Shown piece after piece: positions 11,153-23,800 of a stretch of 38,709 bases of DNA. Where the stretch lies: assembly GCA_000697055.1 (NCBI GenBank), contig JNDT01001485.1, forward strand, positions 1-38,709, in the 5' to 3' direction. The notes below the pieces were generated by a model. That model saw only the letters and a program-made list of their open reading frames with translations, had not been told where the DNA came from and made no database searches. Origin of the DNA: Saksenaea vasiformis B4078. Lineage: Eukaryota > Mucoromycota > Mucoromycetes > Mucorales > Saksenaeaceae. Numbering within the stretch: the first letter of the stretch is position 1; each line of letters starts with the position of its first letter. Position numbers and translations under genes: made by a program.

Positions 11153-14100
11153 ATGTCCTGTAAGTGCCTCCACATGTTATTTACTTAGCTTCCTATTAAT
11201 ACACTTGGTCATTAGTGACAGCAGAGGTACTAGATCAAGTTTTTTCCAAACTACGAGGGACTGACTCCGATGCGGTACAACCGGTTCGTCATGCTGTTCT
11301 ATACAGAGGTGCTTACTGCCATTTTCTATAGGCCATTCCGACCGAGACCGAAGCCAGTATCAAGGCTGATCTCGAGGCAACTTTCATGACACCACAGAAA
11401 AGCTTTCCTGGATCGTGGTTATCGAAATGTCAAGAGTAAGTTCGAGCTATTCGCGGACGCGCTAAATTCACCGAACGTTAGGCATTGGACGGAAACGCCT
11501 GATTTCCAGTCTTTCGTACATATGCAGTTAGGAAAGACACGCACTACTGTAGGTGTCGCTCGCAGAGGATATGATGGCGATATCGTTGGCTATCGAGAGG
11601 CGGTGATGGCAGATGCCAGTCTATCCGCAACAAACTCTACCAGTTTGTCACGTTCATTTGGCTCATCAAAAGACTTTGTTCGAGGGAAAGCAGCCCAGTT
11701 TCCTTTTGCACCGGGTGGTTTAGAACATGAGGTGATTGAAGAGGAGGATAACCAAGATCTTTTGAATGTGGATCTTGATTTCTTGGATAAAGGTTTGCAG
11801 CGAAGTACCTTTTAGTGGCGCTGTTCTTAAGCATCCTCCTAGATTTATCGGCAGTTGCACCAGGATTGGATCGAGGGTTGACATTTAAAGGTAAGATGAC
11901 AGATAAAGCTTTGTACTCGATTGCTCAAAACAGCCACGTAGACGACAAGAGTACTACGAAATTGAAGAAGGATGCCGCGATATTCAACATGGAAGACATG
12001 ATGAAACCGGACGAGGGTATATTTGAGTTTTTGGAAGTTAAAACGACAAAGGAAGTGCAAGTAGAAAAAGAGGAGGTAAATAACCCCGGTTCCTTGGGAA
12101 GTATGTAATGTTAATCTTTGTCTAGCCGGCCGAAAAGACACAACAGAAAGGTAAACCACATTTCTCACATTGAATAACAGTTTCTGACTGTTGCGTAGAA
12201 TCACAAGAAGTAGATTCCTTATTACCAGTTGCTGCTCCGACTGCACCAAAGGAAACTCTTCAACGAAAGCTTAAAGCTGCCCCTGATGCATATGGCCGTC
12301 GTGAATGGGCCCATGAGATTAATGTCAATCAACCGTTTGATAACTTCCATGAGCTCGTACCAGAAATGGCCCATCACGTATGAAGAGAGGATAGGAAAGG
12401 AACAATGACTTATTGCAATCTTATAGTTTCCTTTCGAGTTGGATACCTTTCAGAAGCATGCCGTTTACCACCTGGAGATCGGTGATTCGGTCTTTGTTGC
12501 TGCGCACACATCTGCAGGAAAGACTGTGGTGGCAGACTATGCCATAGCACTTGCTTCAAAGCATATGACAAAGTAATGTGCTTATGGGAGAAAAACGATG
12601 GGGAACTAATGTCTATTTAGAGCTATTTACACCTCTCCTATTAAAGCGCTGAGCAATCAGAAATTCCGAGATTTCAAGCACACATTCGGTGAAGATGTCG
12701 GAATTCTGACGGGTGATGTCCAGATTCGCCCGGAAGCTAGTTGCTTGGTTATGACGACAGAGATTTTAAGAAGTATGCTATACCGTGGTGCGGATTTGAT
12801 TCGCGACGTTGAATTTGTGATTTTTGATGAGGTGCATTATGTGAACGATTTGGAAGTATGTATATTGGGGAAATCCGAGCCTTACTTTAACTGAATCTCG
12901 GCGTTAGCGTGGTGTCGTATGGGAAGAAGTAATTATTATGCTGCCAGCTCATGTTAACATTATCCTTCTCTCTGCCACCGTGCCTAACACGCGCGAGTTT
13001 GCCGACTGGGTTGGGTAAGTGTTGCCTTGTACGTATGGTCTTGTGCTGATCGCAGTTCTTACAGTCGAACAAAGAAGAAGGATATTTATGTGATTAGCAC
13101 ATTGAAACGTCCTGTTCCTCTGGAACATCATCTCTACGCTGCCAAGGACCTTTTCAAGATCGTTGCTGCAAATGAAACCAAACTAGATGGCTCAGCGTAC
13201 GTGATCAGTTCCCAACGGATCAGTTTCCAACGGATAGCGTATATAACGTATTGTATAGCTACAAAATGGCGAATGATGCTCTGACAAAACGCAAGGAGCA
13301 GCGAGAAGCCTCTGGCAATAACGCTCGTGGTGGTGCAAGAGGCAGAGGTGTTGTTCGCGGCGCAAGCAAGCCAATCGGTCGAAGTTACCAAGCAGCTATG
13401 CAAACAGTGAGTCTATCTTTATCAACGCGTTGAGCTAAGTTGTGCTATAGGACCGAAATCTCTTTGTACATTTGATTGGCATGTTGAACAAAAAGGCACT
13501 GCTACCTGTTGTTATCTTTACGTTCTCAAAACGGCGTTGTGAAGAATATGCAAGCAGTTTATCAAAGACAGATTTATGCACAAGCCTTGAAAAGAGTGAA
13601 ATCCATGTGTTTATCGAACGCAGCTTGGTACGTCTCCGCGGCACAGACAAGGAGTTGCCCCAAATTTTGCGTATGAGGGATCTTTTGAGTCGAGGTATCG
13701 CTGTGCATCATGGTGGTCTCTTGCCTATTATCAAAGAAGTAAGCTGGCAAAAATGATGTCTCTTTAAGACTTATTCTACTTCAGATCGTTGAAATTCTTT
13801 TTGCACGAGGCCTTGTCAAGGTGCTCTTTGCCACTGAAACCTTTGCCATGGTAATTATCCTTACCGCTCTCTGTTGTTCCTTACACATGCACGCATAGGG
13901 TGTCAACATGCCGGCTCGAAGTGTTGTCTTCTCTGGTATTCGTAAGCATGATGGCCGTGGATTCCGCGATCTTTTGCCAGGTGAGATTTCAGTTATTACG
14001 TGCATTTCGTTTTTCTGATAAGCAGGGAAGGTGAGTATACACAGATGTCTGGCCGTGCAGGTCGTCGTGGTCTGGATAACACGGGTATGGTGATCATTGC

Positions 14101-16132
14101 GTGCAGCAACGAAATCCCTGAGGTAGGATTTAGGTTGACGGAAACATGTAAAGCAGACTAACGCTTGATTGGGTAGGCATCGACACTTTCAACGATGCTT
14201 CTTGGAAGACCTACCAAACTTGAGTCTCAGTTCCGGTTGACCTACAACATGATTCTAAATCTTCTGCGAGTCGAGGCGCTCAAGGTCGAAGAGATGATTA
14301 AACGCAGTTTCTCTGAGAATAGCACACAGAAGCTGTTACCCGACACGAAACGTTTGGTAGATGAAAGCGAACAAAAACGAAACGCTCTTCGCCAGTTAGA
14401 CTGTACGATTTGTGGAAAGGATATGGACAAGTTTTACGATGCCTGTGGCGAAATTGTTCAGTTAAATCGTGTCATGATGCTACAACATATCACAAAGACA
14501 TCGACAGGCCACCGGGCATTAAGTTCAGGCCGGCTGATTTTGATCAATACAAGCGTAAGCAACAAATGATATTTGCCGACAAGGTTCTAACTTTCTCTTC
14601 AGATTTTGCGTAATGCGCCTGCTGTACTATTAAAACCGGTCGCCACAAGCGCAGGTCCATCAGCTCAACAGCAACAGAAGTCGTTTTACTGCCTTGTTCT
14701 TGTTCCTCAGAGTCTCGACATCTCTCAAAATGCTCCGGGTAACATTGCACGAAAGAAAAACAAAATAATATGTTTAACGTTTCGGTGTAGACGAGATTGC
14801 GCCTCTTCCGATCACCACCGTTAGCGTTCCTACGGAAAGCAAGACAGAGATTGTTATTGTTGCATCCTCTGATATCTTGTTTGTTACTCGGTCTAGCACC
14901 AAGGTAGGAACAATGACACGAGAACGCACAAGTCTTTGGGCTGATCATTCGTTTTTAGGTGGATATCGACACTGTTCTCAGTGGTCAAAACCCGATGGAA
15001 ATGACTAGGTTAAAACAAGAACTTGATTCATTTGGCATGGATGCTAAGAAAGGTATTGTCATCTGGAGAGTTCTTCGTCTAACTTTGCGGAAGGCGGATT
15101 AATCGAGTTCGATTGGTCCAAGATCAAAGACATTGAATTTCAAGAAATGCTGCGTACAAAGACAAATCTGACTAAGCGTCTCCGAGTTGATTTCCAATGT
15201 ACCAAATGTCCCGATATGGATGAACATGTAAGAGAAGAGAGCTTGTTTGAACGGTGAGCTAAATGAATTGGTGAATTTAGTATGCATTGGTTCATGCGCA
15301 TAAACGCCTATCAAGTCAAATCGATTTGCTAAAGATGACGATATCCGATCAGAACCTAGAATTACTTCCAGACTATCATCAACGCATTAATGTTCTCAAA
15401 CAAATGCAGTATATTGACGAACAAGGCACAGTGCAACTCAAAGGCCGGGTGGCGTGTGAAATCAATTCGGCAGACGAATTGCTTCTTACAGAGCTCGTGC
15501 TGGATAATGTCTTTGCAGACTACGAACCCGCTGAAATTGTAGCCATCCTGTCCGCGTTTGTCTTCCAAGAGCGAAATGCAAGCGAGCCACGACTGACACC
15601 GAAGCTGACAAAAGCTAAAGAGGTCGTTCTTGAGTATGCGCGCAAGGTGGCTCAAGCTCAGGTTGACTGCGGCCTACCAATCTCCGTTGAAGATTATGCA
15701 AACAGCCTGCAATTTGGTTTGGTTGAAGTCGTCTATGAATGGGCTCGCGGACTGGTACGTTGTTTCGATCTAATACATTTCTAGTTTCTAACAAATAATA
15801 TGTAGCCTTTTAAACACATCACGGATCTTACAGATGTTCTGGAAGGTAATTCGTGAAAATGGAAGAGAAGAGTACTAAACGCGGAATTTTTATTTTTTCA
15901 ATAGGATCTATTGTGAGATGTATCAGTCGATTGGATGAAACTTGTCGCGAGGTCATGGGAGCGGCAAGAATGGTGGGAGACACTAACTTGTACAAAAAAA
16001 TGGAACAAGCGGAACAAGACATCAAACGCGATATCGTGTTTGCAGCAAGTTTGGTAAGTATCAATAAAATATGCGAAGGGCTGATGATTTACAGGAAAAT
16101 GGTGATACTAATAATGGCTATAGTATTTTTAA
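11153..16132 (+). CDS. SKI2: Ski2-type DEVH-box RNA helicase of the Ski complex
   Basis: I read 25 exons, all joins in phase, giving 1246 residues. The main ones are 11482-11792, 11843-12075, 12199-12377, 12427-12572, 12621-12855, 13451-13738, 14177-14554 and 15281-15754. The product threads mRNA into the cytoplasmic exosome together with Ski3 and Ski8. Walker A is AAHTSAGKT (Lys338), Walker B DEVH 424-427, motif III SAT 455-457, and motif VI GRAGRRG 715-721. The N-terminal part has the Ski2 signature [10 protein letters not shown]. The insertion (arch) domain runs from about 810 to 1020 and the helical C-terminal domain (DSHCT) ends with [11 protein letters not shown]. Two micro-exons are inferred: exon 1 is ATGTCCT (11153-11159), and the last is TAT TTT TAA (16124-16132), reached from the donor at 16054 past the branch motif tactaata. 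Without that last splice the frame runs on into a hydrophobic tail unlike the family. The exon 4 donor (GTTTGC at 11793) is weak but keeps the conserved residues in frame. Confidence 0.93.
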
Positions 16133-19100
16133 TGGTTTGGCTGTTCTTTGCTGTACCATGCTGGTTTCTAAGTAAAAATGGACAATGTGCGTTGGTGATC
16201 CTCTAGCATATAATGAGGCAGTTTACTTACCGTATCTGTTCCGCGTTTTTCCTTAACCATCAGGTCCTTAATTTTTGCTTCAATCTGTTTCTTCGGTACA
16301 TCACGTAATAGCCTAGAAGCGATGCAAAGATTATGTCAAACAAGTCTCCCCTTACGACACCTCTCTTACCAATTTGTTTTTGCTTCAGTAACGAGATTGG
16401 GCATCGTAGCAGCCTTGCCCTCAATAATCTAAGATCAAACGATTAATCCCAGAAAAAATTCCACTATAAGGCTTCTTACGTGTATCAGTTCATTTGCATG
16501 CTGTTCTGTAAATTTAGGTTCCTTCACTACATGCTCTACGAAAAACGGATCATAGCCACCTGGGCATTCTTTGAGAGGTGTCAATACCAATCAATAGATA
16601 TAAAGTCCTTTTTACCCATTAGCATCTTTGTCTCGTATGGCCTCATCAATTCGTCGTCCGATTCGTCATCGTCATTTTCAAAGGAGGGGCCCAAAATGAT
16701 TTGTCGAATCAACGTTTTCTGCACGACCCAGAGAAAATAAGTATTTCGAATCGGGGGGATCACAAAACCTACTTTGCGTGTGGATGGCTGCAGTCTAGAT
16801 CGATCCAGTTGATTCGATCCTCCTGAAACATTTCTGTCTTCGTCGCTATCGACGCCTTCATTCTCGGAAAGATAGCCTTCGGGGACTAACCATCCAGCCT
16901 GCGCGAGATCCATTATTAGCCTGTTAACTAGGTAGAAAAATCCTTACGTCCTCCTGGTCAATCATGTCTGCACCGATGTCTTCGTCATCTTCATCGCTAT
17001 GAATTTCTTCTCCTTCACTCTCAGGACCCCATTCTGCTTCGCTGTCGTGATCATAATCAATCAGGTCTTGTTCCATTGCAAGTGGTCGTCGTCCTGTAAC
17101 TGTCCCGCTGTGTTTCGTCCAAGTGCCTATAATAGACATTAAATTACTGATATTACCTATATAAAGTTACCATAATATGCTGGTCGCACATCTTCAGCAA
17201 ACTGGAGCAATTTCATCCTCAAGGTAGAACGTAGGTTTTGGTTGATAGTTTCGAGATCGCTGCTAGACATACTAGGACCAAGTAAAAGTGTTCGCAAATC
17301 AATCTCGCACTTGATACCACGTTTATGTATTAAACTAGGCTCCCTCGATTTCAGGTCTTGCAAATAGTTGTCTCGTATCTCATCGACAACTGTAGAACAT
17401 GAATCTCAGCCATTGACCCGTTCTACTAGGAGTGCTTACCGTTGGCTGGTGTATAAGGAGCAATGGTGGGGCATGAAGTAACGATTTGTTCGAAATCTGG
17501 GCTGAGCGGTTCCGTGCTCCTTGTGTTTACCATTGTGACATTTTCTTTGATGAAAAATGGGGGGAATAGTGTCGACTTGGCCGTTTCAGGAGCTTTTTTT
17601 ACGTATTAGATAGATGATGCTACTGTATTTGGACTTACCATACTCCGTGGCGCTGGAGGTTTGAGATTTGTCATCTGTAGATTTACTGAACAAGGACGTC
17701 AACCTCAGTTGCGACTATCGATGTTTCTTTTCGTTATTTCATCAATTCATAACAGATTAGTTTCCAATTACTTGTTCCTTTTTCCGTTTCTCTTCTTCTC
17801 GTTTCTTTCGTTCTTCTTCGCGTAATTTTTTTTCTTCTTCCCTCTTCCGTCGTTCTTCCTCCTTTTTCTTCTTTTCTTCCTCCTATACTTAAACGTTAGC
17901 TTTGACAGTTGTTGACTGTATACCATACCTTTTTCTTTCTCTTTTCTTCCTTTTCCAATTCGTTCTCCTCGGCTAACTTACGCTCCTCTTCCCCCATCTA
18001 TAGCTGCTATTAGCGTATGCTACCGTTACGCAGATGTCATACCTGAATTTCTGGCTTTTCTTTGTGGTGGTGGCTCTTACGAGTTCTCATGTGTAAGATT
18101 GTCAGTTGCTGTTCTGCCGGCAGACTTTGGAGGAATTGTGTTGCAGCATTAGAGACCTTTTTGATTGATTGGGTAAGAATACGTAGATGACAGCATTTGA
18201 CTTACATATTTTCTGGCATCTCTTTTCTGTTGTACGATAGCCTGCACATCTGCAGGAAATGAGGAAATATCCTTGACTTCCCACCTATGTAAAGCCAAAT
18301 GCTGATAAACGTCAATATAGCGGTTGTTTCCCTCCCATGGACTTTATGTTTTACCATCGGGATGGAGGCTGGCGCACCTTCCAAAGCACCCAATATCTGA
18401 CTAGAAACACCGTATTTTTCTCTTTGAGCAACAGCCCGTATCACTCTTTCGATAGCTTCCACAAATCGATCGCATACTATTTTTTTTGAAAGCAACCTTA
18501 TTTGAGTCGTCTATCTTCAGACGCATACAACTCTTACGCTGTTCGTTTCTCGCAAAAGGGGAGAGTATATCATTGATTCGATGAGACAAGGCGCTGATCG
18601 TTTCATCACTAGACATTGCTTAATTCGACTGCTTATCCTTTGTTTGTCCGTACCTGTCCTGGACTAAGGCTGCAATCAACGTGTGGAAATCAGGAGGTAG
18701 ATCAAACGTTTCCATGTTATTCCATTTTGTTGGATCCTGTTCAAGTTGCAATCGATACGCACGGAACTGAATGATACCTAAATGAAAATGTCAACGTCGA
18801 AAGATCGGTGCATGTATCCGGCGGTATACGTTGCGTCAGTTGCTCATGGTTCTCAGGGCGCAATTTCGGTTCGTGGTAGATCAGTCTTCCGTCTCTGATG
18901 ATATCAGGCATCTATTGTGGATCGAACATGTAAATAGTCACGCTCTAGGTTCATATGTACTACCCGTCTTACGTTACTATGTGTCGCATCATCGGGTACT
19001 TGAACTTTGATCATGTTAAGTTTCTGGATTTTCACACTGTAGTTCCTTACGTGCTTGAACACCCTTTGCAATCAAGGCGATCGGGGAAGCAACAGGTATG

Positions 19101-19231
19101 TCAATAGCATCTTCAATACTGTTGCTCGAATTAGATGGCACTGTTTCCATGTTTACGTGTCTAGACGCGTTCTTCGATGTGATTCCTACAGAAGTTGACA
19201 GTGACCCAGTCACCCGTACTATCGAAGGCAT
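16129..19231 (-). CDS. Chromatin assembly factor 1 large subunit (p150/Cac1)
   Basis: About 20 exons from 19231 down to 16129, near 708 residues. The protein deposits H3-H4 on newly replicated DNA together with PCNA. Residues about 98-236 form the fungal N-terminal segment ([20 protein letters not shown], then [20 protein letters not shown]). The KER domain, about 275-334 (17997-17772), is almost purely Lys, Glu and Arg. A PIP box, QLRLTSLF at 336-343, binds PCNA. The acidic/ED region carries [16 protein letters not shown] followed by [18 protein letters not shown] and an Asp/Glu run. [18 protein letters not shown] then precedes the C-terminal winged-helix part ([20 protein letters not shown]). 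The last exon, 16167-16129 ([12 protein letters not shown]), follows a donor at 16230. The alternative unspliced reading ends at 16168. The second join (19051/19004) and the donor near 18831 are the least certain; the start at 19231 is the first ATG of an open exon. Confidence 0.88.
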
Positions 19232-19439
19232 TCCGGACTTTTAATCCGAACTTTCCTATGATTTCGAGCCCATTTGAAATTGTTTGCGGCCTTCGCTTCG
19301 CTCAGCTGCAGTCCTCCTTGGAATTTATTTGTTAAAGGCATTGATGCTGGAAAAAAAAGGGTAATTTCTAAAAGAATATGAGAAAGAAGAGACGATGTAA
19401 AAAAGAGAAGTCCTTTGTATATCTTGCTTGATCATGCTC

Positions 19440-19461
19440 TCTCTTTCTTTCTTTCTTTCTC
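19440..19461. repeat. TTTC microsatellite
   Basis: About four to five TTTC units (ctttctttctttctttctc) in the intergenic stretch upstream of the CAF-1 gene. No function is implied. Confidence 0.7.
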
Positions 19462-19539
19462 GGATATCAGGGCAAAAACCCCTAGAACCCCTTCTTCCAT
19501 GGGCGAGCTGAGAATGTGTCAAAGAGACGAAGATGTTAT

Positions 19540-19668
19540 GCGCACAGTGAGGATGCTATGGGCAATATAAGAGAGGCTATGGCCAAGGTGAGGACGCTGT
19601 ATACGAGATGAAGGGATCACGGGAAAGATGAAAGGGACTATGGGCGACGTGAAAGATGCTAAGGAACT
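19540..19668. repeat. Decayed purine-rich tandem repeat
   Basis: Variants of a unit around gtgaggatgctatgggcaa recur: gaggatgctatgggcaat, gagaggctatggccaagg, gtgaggacgctgtatac, gaaagggactatgggcga, gtgaaagatgctaagg. Spacing is irregular at roughly 18-30 nt. It resembles an eroded minisatellite rather than coding sequence. Confidence 0.4.
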
Positions 19669-19694
19669 TGCGGTACTAGAAGCTAACGTAGTTA

Positions 19695-20205
19695 TTAAAT
19701 GGCTGTGTCTGCATGATTTACTTTCTCTACAAGCTTTATGGCAACTGGATATAGCCCACCACGTTCATCAATACCTGTGACAGTCATGACAGTCTGTGAA
19801 CATGACGCTTTTCGCTTCTTCGAAGTTTGGAAAGGCATTCTCAGTATAACAGGCTTGAGCAACCAATTTGTGAATTTGCTATATTCATTTGATGCGTCGA
19901 CGCGTAAAGTCCTCTGCTGTTCAGTGATCGATCTATAGCATTACGTTTAGTACAGTCATTTGCTTCTCAAGTAGTGCTTCTGGTTCATCCATCGGGACTG
20001 AACGGTTATCGCGATGCGTATAGATCAAGAAGAGCATTAGCAAACATATTACATAATGATAATGTGTCTTAGACTTACCTTGTCGGTTGTGTATTAGCAT
20101 GATCTGCACTGAAAAAGTAAACCTGCAGGGGATTGCTACAGATACTCCAGTGGTACAATCCAGCTTTCTCAAAATCGAAAGCTTCTTGGGATAAAATCAC
20201 AGTTT
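19695..20205 (-). CDS. Unrecognised protein, two 3' exons of a minus-strand gene
   Basis: Two minus-strand segments read like exons: 20205-20079 (VILSQEAFDFEKAGLYHWSI, then QVYFFSADHANTQPT) and 19932-19695 (YSKFTNWLLKPVILRMPFQT, then TGIDERGGLYPVAIKLVEKV), ending in a TAA at 19697-19695. The donor GTAAGT at 20078 and the acceptor CTATAG at 19933, with a tactaaa branch motif, join them in phase across about 146 nt. I could not find the 5' exons with confidence. A candidate first exon at 20774-20668 opens MRRAYRLDLSVWIELQF and ends at a GTAAAA donor, but its phase does not fit directly. I do not recognise the family. The gene would be divergent from SEC24, sharing its promoter region. Confidence 0.4.
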
Positions 20206-20878
20206 CTTTCGGAAAGTTGAGGGAATAGTGTTATTCGTATTACTGGAGCTCTGCAGACGGTGGATGGCGGAAGTTGTAAGGCTTTAGAGATAGGAGCGTT
20301 TCGAAACGACAAGATGCCTCGGGTGACAGGACACACAAAGCACGACCATGATAAATAGAGTTTTATAGAATATCTTTAGGTATAGTGAAATAGGTCAAAG
20401 GTAACGGTTGATCTTCGAATTCAGATTGTTTTAAACAATACTGATAGAGTATAAATTACGGATATTTGCGACGTGGGATGATAATAGGAGAATCAAAACA
20501 GTTCGTTATTCTCTTTTCTAAATAAGCTAACGACATATATCATTTCTGAAAATGAAATGATTATCGAAAATATTATGTGTAAGTTCGAAATGCGGTGCAT
20601 GAAGGAAGTGCATAAGCAGAGATACTAGATTTTCATTTTTCGTTTGGCTATGGTGGTACTATTTTACCTGATACAAGGCAATGTATACTGCTGAGAGAGT
20701 GGCGTGAGTAAATGATGGCTATTGAACTGTAGCTCTATCCAGACGGATAAGTCCAATCTGTAAGCTCTACGCATTTCCCCTTTGTCGGCTGAGTTTAATA
20801 TCACGGTAGTTCACCAATGGACGCGCTGAACGTCCCGTTTTGACCGTGACAAACTTCATTCCTATTGTATAACCCATC

Positions 20879-23800
20879 ATGCAGGCTCCACAGCCGAATG
20901 GCGATGCCAAGCATGCTGATCAGCAACAGAATCATCCTTTGCCGCCGGCTAACGTGCAACCCCCGGGCATGATCCCTCCACGACCTTTCGATCCTTCAGC
21001 TCGGCCTCCGCCAGGAGCAATGATACCTCTGGGAATGAGACCACCGTTCCACACGAGGCCACCGCCACCTCATATTCAGCCTGGCTATAGACCCCATGGT
21101 AAGAATCTTTAGCATATTGATGTATCTGACGAGTCGGAAAGTCCCTTCGGTTGCTGGCAACGTTCGTCCTCTCGTTCCCTCCGCAACCGCCCCGGTTGCT
21201 CGTCCAACCGTACCTGCGGACGCATTGTCCTCTCATATGGAAACAATGAATATTCAGGTAATCTCTACAGCAGAGACAAATAGGACTGATCTGTATGTTT
21301 CTATATAGGCCGCGCCTGCGTATAGACCCGGTCGATCTAAGAGGGCTTATGCACCTTCTGCCGACATACCCAAAGCGCCTTCGTCAACCATCCCAACACC
21401 AGCTTATGCCAATGCACAACAGCCATCCACCTACGCTGTTCCTCCAGTAGGCGTCCCACAGCAACCGTCATCCGCCTATATTGCTGCTCCAGCAGGTGTG
21501 CCACAGCAGCAGCAACAACGACAACAGCCATCACCACAACAATATCAATACCAGCAGCAGCCCCCAGTTCCTAAATCTAAGATCAACCCAGATCAAATTC
21601 CCTCGCCGGTACAGCTACGCATGGACAATCAATTGTTCTATTCCAAGCAGCAGTATGAGACATTTTCACAAGAAATGCCACTTCCATTGTCGACCACAGA
21701 GTTTAGAGCTGTGGATCAGGGTAACTGATAAACAGGTGGCTCGTCAAACACAAGACTGACGGTGGTGGGCATAGGCAACTGCAATCTTCGATTCATGCGA
21801 TGCACCTTGCCGCATGCTCCTCAGTCTTACGATCTAGTGAACGATGCGCAACTGCCGTTTGGAATAGTAGTTCAACCATTGGCGAAACTTCCTGCTGAGG
21901 ATGATCCAGTCCCTTTGGTTCCTTCAGGACTGGAAGGACCGGTGCGTTGTCGTCGATGTCATGCGTACATAAATTGTTGGTGTAATTTTATCGATGGAGG
22001 GCGAAAATTTGTGTGCAACCTTTGTGAATTCGACAACGACGGTGAGATGGCAGAGTGTTCCCATTCCTGTGCGCATACTGAATTTTTTTTTTTCCGTTTA
22101 GTACCGGAAGATTACTTTTGTCCACTAGATATGGCGGGAAGGCGTTTGGATATAGATCAACGACCAGAATTACGGCGAGGTACCGTGGAATTTGATGTGC
22201 CCCGGGAGTACTGGACTCGTGACCCGCAGCCACTACATCTTGTTTTCGCCGTCGATATTTCATGGAGCGCAGTGAAAAGTGGCATGCTGTCGGCGTTTTG
22301 TACGACGCTGAAGCGAGTACTTCCATTGCTTTCAAAGGGGACCAAGATTGGTATCATGAGTTTTGATAGTGCCGTCTATTTTTATAATTTAAAGGTCTGC
22401 TGAGACTTTCTGTCTGAGTGCGGCTACTAAACTGCATGTAGTCCACACTTGAACAAGCCCAAATGATGGTGGTATCTGATACGGAAGATGTATTTTTACC
22501 GTTGATAGACGGATTTCTAGTAGACCCGCAAGAATCAAGGTTAGAAAAAAATTCGCTCACTGATACTGATTTCTTTTTATGGGGTTAGAGGCGTCATCGA
22601 GGACTTGTTGGATAACCTGCCGAATATGTTTAAGGAAAACAAAGTTCCTACGGCTGTATTTGGTGCGGCTGTCAAAGGTGCATTGTTGTCCGTTGTAAGT
22701 TGGTTAACGGGGTGGGAACATACAGAAACTTAAAATGATTGGATAGAAAGCGTTCGGTGGTAAACTATGCATCTTCCAGACTATCCTTCCAACTACTGGC
22801 GCTGGTGCATTGAAAAACCGTGACGATAGTAAACTGTACGGAACAGACAAGGAAAAGCAGCTTTTTATTCCTCAAGGGAACTTTTATCAAACATTAGCCA
22901 AGGAATACAGTAAAGACGGTGTATGTGTTGATCTCTGGTTGTTTCCCCAGAATGCTTATGTCGATGTAAGCACCCTCGGTAAGTTATTGGATCACCTGGT
23001 ACCTTTGTTTCTCACGTAGGTTAGGCTTGCTTCCTGCAATGACGGGAGGCGAAACACATTACTATTACAATTTTGGCGGGGAACGTTGTTCACTTCAGTT
23101 TGAAAAAGACCTTGAACATAGCCTCACACGAGAGCAAGGTTATGACGCGGCATTGAGGCTTCGTAGTTCCACCGGTAAGTGACCGTGTCATATCGTTCTT
23201 CTTTTTTCTGAAAAAGAAAAAGGTATTACGGTGGATAATCAGTATGGGAATTTTCACATGACGAATGCAACGGATGTTCTTCTTGCCGGCATTGACGCTG
23301 ATAAGTCGATTGGCTTTACGTTGAACCATGACAGCAAGTTACAGGATAATTCGATGGCGTATTTCCAATGTGCATTGCTTTACACCACTCAAACGGGACA
23401 ACGTCGTGTTCGTCTGCACAACATGTGTGTACCTGTGACAGGCTCTATTCAGACGTTGTTCAAACAAGCTGATTTGGACGCAACACTCAATCTAATGACC
23501 AAGAAAAGTAAGGTGTATGGATGATAGAGGGATGACACGTTTATTTGGATTTTTTTTAGTCATTAGCCAGTCGAGTAACCTCAGTCTTCTGCAATTGGCA
23601 AGTGACTTAGATAGTCAATGCGTTAACATTCTTGCGGCGTATCGTAAATATTGCGCCGCGGATGCATTGGCTGGGCAGCTTATCCTCCCTGAGTCGTTCA
23701 AGTTACTTCCAGTCTACACACTTGCGCTTAAGAAGAGCACGGTGTTACGTAAAGGTTTGTTTGTCGTGCAACTGCTTGTGGAAATGGGTTAACTTTTTAC

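Noticed and set aside
16054..16206. Unspliced SKI2 C-terminus with a hydrophobic tail that would look like a membrane anchor
   Set aside because: The GTAAGT donor and the tactaata branch motif before TATAG give the normal family ending SLYF; the tail is intron and antisense of the CAF-1 3' exon.
17772..17997. Polypyrimidine tract (tcttcttcgcgtaattttttttcttcttccctc) as a possible simple repeat
   Set aside because: On the minus strand it is the Lys/Glu/Arg-rich KER domain of the CAF-1 large subunit, in frame.
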